Part shown: positions 1-5,752 of the stretch, in pieces
Layout: each line of letters opens with the position of its first letter
How positions within the stretch are numbered: the first letter of the stretch is position 1
Source: Campylobacteraceae bacterium
GTDB taxonomy: Bacteria > Campylobacterota > Campylobacteria > Campylobacterales > Sulfurovaceae
Direction of reading: 5' to 3'
Assembly: GCA_026995985.1 (NCBI GenBank)
Contig: JALWNF010000072.1
Coordinates: 1 to 5,752 of the forward strand
DNA length: 5,752 bases
The notes under the pieces: model-generated
Seen by the model: only the letters and a program-made list of their open reading frames with translations
Databases searched by the model: none
Told to the model about the DNA's origin: nothing
Translations under genes and position numbers: made by a program

Positions 1-1
1 G

Positions 2-799
2 GGCTACTACTATGCAAAAGCGTTAGGTAAAGATGAGGTAGTCTATCAAGCGATTAAAGAGCAGTACTATCCTGTAGGTGAGGGTGCAGAGCTTCCATCT
101 TCTACATTTTCAGCTATTGTAGCTATGTCGATTAAGCTTGACACACTTATTGGACTCTTCTCTGTTGGAAAGACTCCTACAGGTTCAAAAGACCCATTTG
201 CCTTGCGTCGTGCTGTTAATGGTATTGTTAGAATAGTCATTGAGTACAACTTACCATTTAAAACTAAAGAGATTATAGAGATGTTAAATGAGCTTTATGC
301 TCCTTATGATGTTGAAAAGTTGATTTCATTTATAGTTGAGCGTATTAAGAAGTCTTTAGATGCTAACCCATCAGTAATTACAGCTGTTTTAGAGTCAGGT
401 GAGCAAGATATAAATGAGATTGCTAAAAAGGTATCGGCACTCAATAGTATTGTCTCTACCAATAACTTTAAAGAGCAGTTCTCTACTTTTAAGCGTGTAG
501 CAAATATCTCAAAAGAGCTTAATTTGGACAATGAATTAACTATAGATAAATCACTCTTTGTTGAACCTATTGAGGGTGAACTTTATGATGAATATATCTC
601 AACTATATCTAAAGAGTATAACTCTTATGAGGAGAAGCTCTCGGCTCTGTTTGCTCTAAAGCCAAAGCTAGATAATTACTTTGATGATGTTTTAGTAAAT
701 GCAGAAGATGAGGCTTTAAAAAATAATCGTAAAAATATGATAGGCTCTATCTATAAATCATTTAAGGAGATTGCTGATATTAAAGAGATAACAATATAG
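2..799 (+). CDS. glyS: Glycyl-tRNA synthetase beta subunit, C-terminal part (partial at 5' end)
   Basis: The frame is open from base 2 to the TAG at 797-799, giving the last 265 residues of a protein that begins before the window. GlyS is the beta subunit of the bacterial alpha2beta2 glycyl-tRNA synthetase, which charges tRNA-Gly in the cytoplasm; this subunit carries most of the tRNA-binding parts. The visible start reads GYYYAKALGKDE, then GEGAELPSS, then a KLDTLIGLFSVGKTPTGSKD stretch followed by PFALRRAVNGIVRI. This block is highly characteristic of GlyS. The remaining roughly 190 residues are helical and charged, as expected for the C-terminal anticodon-binding (DALR-like) region, and are less conserved. 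An internal ATG at 125 is not the start, because homology runs straight through it from base 2. No following gene is close enough to be obviously co-translated. The identification is firm; only the upstream extent is unseen. Confidence 0.96.
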   Translation, partial: GYYYAKALGKDEVVYQAIKEQYYPVGEGAELPSSTFSAIVAMSIKLDTLIGLFSVGKTPTGSKDPFALRRAVNGIVRIVIEYNLPFKTKEIIEMLNELYAPYDVEKLISFIVERIKKSLDANPSVITAVLESGEQDINEIAKKVSALNSIVSTNNFKEQFSTFKRVANISKELNLDNELTIDKSLFVEPIEGELYDEYISTISKEYNSYEEKLSALFALKPKLDNYFDDVLVNAEDEALKNNRKNMIGSIYKSFKEIADIKEITI

Positions 800-941
800 A
801 ACAAAATATATTTTTTATTAAAATTATAATTTAAAAATATAAATTTATTTATAATTAAGTTTTGATTAGGCAACTTTGTATTATAATAAAATAAATAATT
901 AAATAGAAACTTTTATTTAATTTTAATATAAGGAAGCCAAA
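800..941. other. AT-rich intergenic region between glyS and the small ORF
   Basis: This stretch is almost entirely A and T. It holds an all-AT inverted repeat (AATTATAA at 822-829 and TTATAATT at 849-856, with a weaker inner AATTTA/TAAATT pair) that could fold at the end of the glyS message. It has no GC stem and no clean following T-run, so it is not a convincing intrinsic terminator. Its downstream half carries a candidate -10 box, annotated separately. No tRNA or other RNA gene is apparent. Confidence 0.5.
862..887 (+). promoter_or_regulatory. Candidate sigma-70 promoter for the small ORF at 942
   Basis: A perfect TATAAT lies at 882-887, preceded by TTGATT at 862-867. The 14-base spacing is short for a standard -35/-10 pair, so the -35 match may be chance. 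Campylobacterota promoters often rely on the -10 box and upstream AT tracts. Transcription would begin near 894 and give a leader of about 48 bases before the ATG at 942. The surrounding DNA is so AT-rich that a chance TATAAT is possible. Confidence 0.4.
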
Positions 942-1053
942 ATGAAAAAAAATGGTAATATATTAAAAGTAGCGATTGAGCATGGTTGTAAAACAGTTAG
1001 AGACTTAGCAGAGTTTATTCGAATCTACAACGCTCAACCAATGATGGTTGCGT

Positions 1054-1055
<2 letters not shown>
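942..1055 (+). CDS. Small hypothetical protein, 37 aa
   Basis: The ATG at 942 opens a 37-codon frame ending in TAG at 1053-1055. An AGGAAG Shine-Dalgarno sequence at 931-936 sits five bases before the ATG, and a TATAAT lies about 55 bases upstream, so the translation signals are better than expected by chance. The product starts MKKNGNILKVAIEHG, continues CKTVRDLAEFIRIYN and ends AQPMMVA. It is mildly basic, has one cysteine and no membrane segment or signal peptide, and its middle could form two amphipathic helices, loosely resembling a helix-turn-helix fragment. I do not recognise a family. Its base composition is visibly less AT-rich than the intergenic DNA before it, which supports coding. 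It converges on tgt with only four bases between the stop codons. It could be a real small protein, the remnant of a larger gene, or a chance ORF. Confidence 0.5.
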
Positions 1056-2220
<1,165 letters not shown>

Positions 2221-2249
2221 TTAAAAAACTAATGAAAGTTGGTATAAAA

Positions 2250-3884
2250 TTATCTTAACAATAGTACTACTAAAATAATATTTATAATAAATGAAATAGT
2301 AAATAGTATTTTATAAAACAGTATAGGTTGTCTCTCTATTAATGAGGCTTTTTTATCAAAATATGGTTTTACTTTATTTGGATTAGATAGCTCAAACATC
2401 ATCTCTGAATAGTTTTTATAGCGTTGCTCAGACTCTTTTTCTATAGCCCTATAGATAACTGAAGAGAGCCATTGAGGAACATTTTTATTGTATTTATCTA
2501 TAGGTATTACTTTTTTAAAGCTAGGTTTTTGAAAAGGTTCTATCTCTCCATAAGGGAACTTTTGAGTAAGTGCTTCATAAAGTGTAACACCAATAGAGAA
2601 TATCTCTGTTGATTCACAAATACTCTCACCTATAAAACGTTCAGGAGCTAAGTATGATGGAGTTCCTGCCTTTGAGGTTGTACTATATAGTTCAGTCATA
2701 GAACCAAAATCTATAACTTTAAATATATGTTTTCCATCTCGTTCACTCACCATAATATTTTCTGGCTTAATATCGCCATGAACAAGGTCAAACTTAAGTA
2801 GATATTGACTCATCTTTAGAAGAGTTTTTGCAAGGTTTACTGTATCATCTACAGATAGTTTTCGCTTTTTTAGATACTCTTTTAGGTTAACTCCCTCTAC
2901 CATCTTCATAACATAGTAGCGATAGGTACGATTTTTAGGAATGACAGCTTTAGGAAAGAAACCAGCTTTTAGTCTGTTGGAGTTCCATGCCTCTTTGACA
3001 TATAGGTCAAGAATTGCTGGGTCATCTAATGCCTCAACAGGGGCAAACTTAAGTACATATTTTTGACCTCTTTTGGAACATAGCCAAGTACGGTTGTTTT
3101 GAATAAGAGACTTCTCAAGCTTATAGCCATCTATTTCCATACCTTTACTCAAACTCTGTGGAATAATAAGCTCTTGCTGTTTTAGCTTCTCTACTTGGTC
3201 AATATCTAAGATATCAATTATAATAGCAGTGGTATCATCTGGTAGATTATCATCTGTAAGTTTAGAGGCTTTTTTAACAATGTGGTGTGAGCCATGACTC
3301 ATACAACCTTTAATGGTCTCTTCATCTAAAACTGTATATAGACCATCAGAGCAGAGAAGAATTTTGTCTTTTTTGTTAACAATATTTTCAAAGTAATAGG
3401 GTTCCACATCTGCATCAATCCCTATAGCTTTTGTTAAGACTCCTTCGTATCCCTCCTCTTCCATAGCATGGTCTTTAGAGAGTTGAGAGAGTTTACCATT
3501 TCGTAAAAGGTAGACACGACTATCTCCTACATTTGCTCCATAGAGTCTGTCTCCTTCTATAAGAACTAGAGTTAGAGTGGTTATTAGTTCAGGTCGTTCG
3601 TAGTTGAGCATAGACTCTTTGTATAAAATAGAGTTAATAGACTTTATAAAGGTATTGATAGACTTCTCAATGCTCCAAGTTTTTGGACGATTTTTGAAGT
3701 TACTCATAAGATAGTTTGTAACTCGTCTTGCTGCCTCAGCCCCCTCATCAGCAGAGCCTACTCCATCGCATACAATAGCAATGGTAAAGTTATCTATAGT
3801 CTTTACATCAAAGTAGTCATCTCCTATTAGCTCTTTTCCTTTTGCTAGTGAGAAGCCTGAAGTTTTTATATTCTGTTTTGACAT
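2250..3884 (-). CDS. Bifunctional PP2C-type phosphatase / Ser-Thr protein kinase with C-terminal membrane anchor
   Basis: This 544-residue protein joins two opposing activities. Residues 1-225 are a PP2C-type phosphatase: GDDYF (21-25), VCDGVGSADEG (38-48), NVGDSRVYLLRNG (118-130), KDH (137-139), LLCSDGLYTVL (176-186) and DDTT (216-219) supply the metal-binding aspartates. Residues 250-500 are a Hanks-type kinase: VLK with Lys279, a likely helix-C Glu298, HGDIKPEN (369-376, HGD in place of HRD, Asp371 catalytic), IDFG (391-394) and APE (414-416). The glycine-rich loop is degenerate, with no GxGxxG before Lys279. The activation segment holds STTSKAGTPS (401-410), possible phosphorylation sites. 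Residues 521-543 form one hydrophobic helix at the very C-terminus, so both domains should face the cytoplasm. The ATG at 3884 has GGAGA seven bases upstream. The gene starts 38 bases after the transporter stop and is probably co-transcribed with it. Fusions of this kind beside nasA and nitrite reductase genes are known in other Proteobacteria, which suggests control of nitrate assimilation. The substrate is unknown. Confidence 0.92.
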   Translation of the reverse strand: MSKQNIKTSGFSLAKGKELIGDDYFDVKTIDNFTIAIVCDGVGSADEGAEAARRVTNYLMSNFKNRPKTWSIEKSINTFIKSINSILYKESMLNYERPELITTLTLVLIEGDRLYGANVGDSRVYLLRNGKLSQLSKDHAMEEEGYEGVLTKAIGIDADVEPYYFENIVNKKDKILLCSDGLYTVLDEETIKGCMSHGSHHIVKKASKLTDDNLPDDTTAIIIDILDIDQVEKLKQQELIIPQSLSKGMEIDGYKLEKSLIQNNRTWLCSKRGQKYVLKFAPVEALDDPAILDLYVKEAWNSNRLKAGFFPKAVIPKNRTYRYYVMKMVEGVNLKEYLKKRKLSVDDTVNLAKTLLKMSQYLLKFDLVHGDIKPENIMVSERDGKHIFKVIDFGSMTELYSTTSKAGTPSYLAPERFIGESICESTEIFSIGVTLYEALTQKFPYGEIEPFQKPSFKKVIPIDKYNKNVPQWLSSVIYRAIEKESEQRYKNYSEMMFELSNPNKVKPYFDKKASLIERQPILFYKILFTISFIINIILVVLLLR

Positions 3885-3922
3885 GAGAAGTCTCCTTTAC
3901 AATTTACTATCTTCTAAAAAAA

Positions 3923-5203
3923 TTAAATCCTACCACCAGCTTGAAGACCCCAAGTAGTTCTCCAACGAGTTTTAACTAAAGAGATACCAACAATAGCAAC
4001 AACAACCACTCCTGTAAAAATCATAAATCCAGCAGAGTAACCATCAAATGCACCTTTACTCCAACCAAGAGTCTTAATAAGTGCTGTACCACCAAGACCA
4101 CCAGCAGCACCAATGATACCTGTCATAATACCAATATCTTTACCAAATCGTTGTGGAACAAGTTGGAAGACAGCTCCATTTGCCATACCAAGGTTTGCCA
4201 TAATTAAGAAAAGTACTAAAATAGCCACAGCAAATGGTAAAGTTACCATAGCATTAACTAGTGCTAAGAGTGCTACAAAACCGAAGAAGAAGTATAGTGA
4301 TTTAATTCCACCTAACTTATCAGCAACGGCTCCACCTACAGGTCGTAAAATAGCTCCAGCAAAGATGGTTAGTGCTCCAAAATATCCAGCAATTACTTTA
4401 ACATTTGGCTCATTAAACCAATCTAATCCTAAAGATGACATATCTGCTTGATATGTATTCATAAGGTAGACTTTCATGTATCCAGCAAACCCAACAAATC
4501 CACCAAAACTAATGGCATAAAAGAGATTAAACCACCATGTGTCTTTATCTCTTAGTAGTTTAGCATAATCTCTGAGCTTTTTAGGGTTAGCTTTATAGAT
4601 ATTGCTAGGTGCATCTTTTGCCATAAATATATAGGCAACAAAGATTATAGTAGAGAGAACCCCACCAACTAAAAATACAGCTTGCCAACCCCATAGTTCA
4701 GCAATCTTTGGTGCAAACAAGAAGTCAAGAACAACACCAACATTACCAGCCCCTGCAATTCCTAAAACAACCCCTTGAAGTTTTGGTGGATACCACTGAC
4801 CAGCTTGTGGAAGTGCTACAGCAAATGATGCCCCTGCAAAACCAAGCCCAAGTGCTACAACTAGAAGTTCATTGTAGGTGATGTTTTCACCTCTAAAGAA
4901 TGCATAAAAGAGAACAGAGATAACAACTGCTTGTGACATAAGTGCTGTCTTTTTAGCTCCAAACTTGTCGACTCCAAATCCAAGAAGAATTCTAAGAAGA
5001 GCTCCTGAAAGGATTGGAATAGATAGTAGAGTTGCCTTTTGAGCAGCTGTTATTGTAAATCCGTGAACTGCTAAAGATTCAGAAATCTCTGTAGAGAGTG
5101 GACCTAACATTGTCCACACCATAAATGAGAAATCAAAGTATAGAAATGCTGCAAATAGAGTTGGCCAATGCCCTTGACCTTTTAGTGCCTTAAATCCTGC
5201 CAT
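3923..5203 (-). CDS. nasA: NarK/NasA-type MFS nitrate/nitrite transporter
   Basis: A 426-residue, very hydrophobic protein with about 12 predicted membrane helices and the MFS layout of two six-helix halves joined by a basic cytoplasmic loop (about 196-222, KANPKKLRDYAKLLRDKD). Family marks are FDFSFMVW (23-30) in helix 1, the GALLRILLGFGVDKFG segment (67-82) with Arg71, the Gly-rich nitrate signature GIAGAGNVG (148-156), AILRPVGG (284-291) with Arg287 in the second half, and a second Gly-rich segment GIIGAAGGLGG (362-372). By alignment from memory, Arg71 and Arg287 match the two substrate-binding arginines of E. coli NarK. It should import nitrate, or exchange nitrate and nitrite, across the inner membrane. 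The ATG at 5203 has AAGGG six bases upstream and matches the usual NasA N-terminus (HWPTLFAAFLYFDFSFMVW). The divergent nitrite reductase gene and the following kinase gene favour an assimilatory role, but a respiratory NarK role cannot be excluded, and the symbol is given on that basis. Confidence 0.92.
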   Translation of the reverse strand: MAGFKALKGQGHWPTLFAAFLYFDFSFMVWTMLGPLSTEISESLAVHGFTITAAQKATLLSIPILSGALLRILLGFGVDKFGAKKTALMSQAVVISVLFYAFFRGENITYNELLVVALGLGFAGASFAVALPQAGQWYPPKLQGVVLGIAGAGNVGVVLDFLFAPKIAELWGWQAVFLVGGVLSTIIFVAYIFMAKDAPSNIYKANPKKLRDYAKLLRDKDTWWFNLFYAISFGGFVGFAGYMKVYLMNTYQADMSSLGLDWFNEPNVKVIAGYFGALTIFAGAILRPVGGAVADKLGGIKSLYFFFGFVALLALVNAMVTLPFAVAILVLFLIMANLGMANGAVFQLVPQRFGKDIGIMTGIIGAAGGLGGTALIKTLGWSKGAFDGYSAGFMIFTGVVVVAIVGISLVKTRWRTTWGLQAGGRI

Positions 5204-5236
5204 AGTAACCCTTTAATCTATTTATTTGATGTAGTA

Positions 5237-5242
5237 ATTATA
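5237..5242 (-). promoter_or_regulatory. Candidate -10 box for the transporter operon
   Basis: The minus strand reads TATAAT in the context GATATTATAATTAC. Transcription would start near 5230, leaving a leader of about 27 bases that contains the AAGGG ribosome binding site of the transporter. No consensus -35 is present at 17 bases; the palindrome at 5259-5271 occupies that place, as expected for a promoter that needs an activator or is blocked by a repressor. Confidence 0.45.
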
Positions 5243-5258
5243 ATATCTTTTTATATAT

Positions 5259-5271
5259 TTGATAGTATCAA
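5259..5271. promoter_or_regulatory. Palindrome TTGATA-G-TATCAA, possible operator for the transporter
   Basis: A perfect 6-1-6 inverted repeat centred at 5265, about 35 bases upstream of the predicted transporter start of transcription. Its half-sites match the TTGAT/ATCAA arms recognised by FNR-type regulators, but with three bases between the five-base arms instead of four. It may be a variant Crp/Fnr-family site or belong to an unrelated dimeric regulator. Confidence 0.4.
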
Positions 5272-5274
5272 TTA

Positions 5275-5291
5275 TGATTAAAAAATAATCA
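5275..5291. repeat. Inverted repeat TGATTA-N5-TAATCA
   Basis: Two perfect six-base arms (5275-5280 and 5286-5291) flank AAAAA. It lies four bases beyond the 5259-5271 palindrome and could be a second protein-binding site. The arms are AT-rich, so chance is a real alternative. Confidence 0.3.
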
Positions 5292-5328
5292 ATATCTATA
5301 TTAAATTGGTTAATTAATATACAATTAA

Positions 5329-5344
5329 TTCAATCATTATTGAA
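5329..5344. promoter_or_regulatory. Palindrome TTCAAT-CATT-ATTGAA, possible operator for the nitrite reductase gene
   Basis: A perfect 6-4-6 inverted repeat ending ten bases before the TATAAT at 5355-5360, so it overlaps where a -35 element would lie (centre about 30 bases before the predicted transcription start). The arms differ from those at 5259-5271. A regulator bound here would contact or block RNA polymerase. Confidence 0.4.
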
Positions 5345-5354
5345 ACTTTTTTAA

Positions 5355-5360
5355 TATAAT
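5355..5360 (+). promoter_or_regulatory. Candidate -10 box for the nitrite reductase gene
   Basis: A perfect TATAAT, with transcription expected near 5367 and a leader of about 24 bases containing the GGGG ribosome binding site. There is no good -35 at 17 bases; TTGAAA at 5340-5345 is too close. The lack of a -35 fits a regulated promoter, although Campylobacterota promoters often lack one. Confidence 0.45.
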
Positions 5361-5390
5361 TAAGATAATTAATTCATAAATGGGGTAGAC

Positions 5391-5752
5391 ATGTCTATTT
5401 TGGCAAAAGCACTAGAAGCACGAAGTAAAAAAGTAAATAAAGTAGAGACTATAAAAGCTCTTAAATCTCCAATGGAGGTTTATGAAAGGCTTGAAGAGAT
5501 TGCCCAAGCTGGGTATGAGGGGTTAGCAAAAGAGGACTCTGCTTACTTTCTAAAATGTTTTGGTCTTTTTGATAAGGGTGAAGACTTTATGTTAAGAGTA
5601 AGAGTACCTGCTGGACAGCTTACAACCCCACAAGCAAGACGTATTGGGGAGGTTTCTAAAAGGTATGGTAGTGACTATATTGACATTACTACACGTATGC
5701 AGGTAGAGTTGCGTTATTTGCAAATTGAAGATATTGCTAAGGTATTAGCAGA
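5391..5752 (+). CDS. nirA: Ferredoxin-dependent nitrite (or sulfite) reductase, N-terminal part (partial at 3' end)
   Basis: The ATG at 5391 opens a frame that runs off the window after 120 complete codons, with no stop. GGGG at 5382-5385 lies five bases upstream. Residues 1-60 are a charged helical lead. Residues 66-112 match the first ferredoxin-like half-domain of the nitrite/sulfite reductase family: FMLRVRVPAGQLTTPQARRI (66-85), YGSDYIDITTRMQVELRYLQ (92-111) and IED. The TTR-x-Q stretch is the typical substrate- and siroheme-side element. The cysteines that bind the [4Fe-4S] cluster and siroheme lie further on and are not visible. Such enzymes reduce nitrite to ammonium, or sulfite to sulfide, with six electrons, usually from ferredoxin, in the cytoplasm. 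The divergent NarK/NasA transporter favours nitrite as substrate. The ATG at 5380 meets a stop after two codons and is not the start. Family assignment is strong; the choice between nitrite and sulfite rests on context. Confidence 0.85.
   Translation, partial: MSILAKALEARSKKVNKVETIKALKSPMEVYERLEEIAQAGYEGLAKEDSAYFLKCFGLFDKGEDFMLRVRVPAGQLTTPQARRIGEVSKRYGSDYIDITTRMQVELRYLQIEDIAKVLA

Larger units (their letters stand above)
5204..5390. promoter_or_regulatory. Divergent regulatory region between the transporter and the nitrite reductase
   Basis: This 187-base, very AT-rich stretch separates two divergently transcribed genes. It holds one TATAAT facing each way (minus strand 5242-5237, plus strand 5355-5360) and three inverted repeats with perfect arms that contain G and C: 5259-5271, 5275-5291 and 5329-5344. 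The outer two sit just upstream of the two -10 boxes. A further all-AT repeat (TTAATT at 5310-5315 and AATTAA at 5323-5328) lies in the middle. The layout suggests coordinated control of uptake and reduction by a dimeric regulator. The regulator is not encoded in the window. Confidence 0.6.

Noticed and set aside
125..127. ATG at 125 as the start of a 224-residue gene
   Set aside because: GlyS homology continues upstream in the same frame to base 2, so this is an internal methionine.
67..531. Two minus-strand ORFs of 60 and 75 codons (67-249 and 304-531)
   Set aside because: Both lie entirely opposite the conserved glyS coding sequence and show no recognisable protein features.
803..814. AAAATATATTTT palindrome just after glyS, as a terminator
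   Set aside because: It is fully self-complementary with no loop and no GC pairs, so it would not form a stable RNA hairpin.
4113..4451. Plus-strand ORF of 112 codons
   Set aside because: It is antisense to the strongly conserved transporter gene, and its Lys/Pro/Ala/Ile-rich composition is what the complement of membrane-helix codons produces.
5380..5388. ATG at 5380 as the nitrite reductase start
   Set aside because: It reads ATG GGG TAG and stops at once; the ATG at 5391 leads into the conserved frame.

Overview
The window looks like chromosomal DNA of a Campylobacterota (Epsilonproteobacteria) bacterium, probably a free-living Sulfurimonas- or Sulfurovum-like lineage. The reasons are low GC, very AT-rich intergenic regions with bare TATAAT -10 boxes, a class II GlyRS beta subunit, and a Tgt protein with Campylobacter-like motifs ([18 protein letters not shown]). 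No mobile element, CRISPR array, rRNA or tRNA is visible. The genus is an inference; no search was run.

Layout. (1) 2-799 (+): the 3' end of glyS, glycyl-tRNA synthetase beta subunit. (2) 800-941: an AT-rich gap with a candidate promoter. (3) 942-1055 (+): a 37-codon ORF of unknown function with a good ribosome binding site, converging on tgt and followed by a small possible terminator. (4) 1060-2178 (-): tgt, tRNA-guanine transglycosylase. A longer reading frame from a TTG at 2217 is possible, but 2178 is the better start. (5) 2250-3884 (-): one protein with a PP2C-type phosphatase domain, a Ser/Thr kinase domain and a C-terminal membrane anchor. (6) 3923-5203 (-): a NarK/NasA-type MFS nitrate/nitrite transporter. 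(7) 5204-5390: a divergent regulatory region with two oppositely oriented -10 boxes and several inverted repeats. (8) 5391-5752 (+): the 5' end of a ferredoxin-dependent nitrite (or sulfite) reductase gene, cut by the window edge.

How the genes fit together. Features 5-8 form one side of a probable nitrate/nitrite assimilation locus: uptake by the transporter, nitrite reduction to ammonium by the divergent reductase, and a membrane-anchored kinase/phosphatase encoded directly after the transporter. A similar trio (NasA, PP2C-kinase fusion, nitrite reductase) is known in Pseudomonas aeruginosa (PA1781-PA1783, recalled, not checked), so the kinase/phosphatase is plausibly a post-translational switch for nitrate assimilation with an unknown target. 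The glyS and tgt genes are translation-related housekeeping genes beside this locus. tgt lies downstream of the kinase gene on the same strand but seems to have its own promoter.
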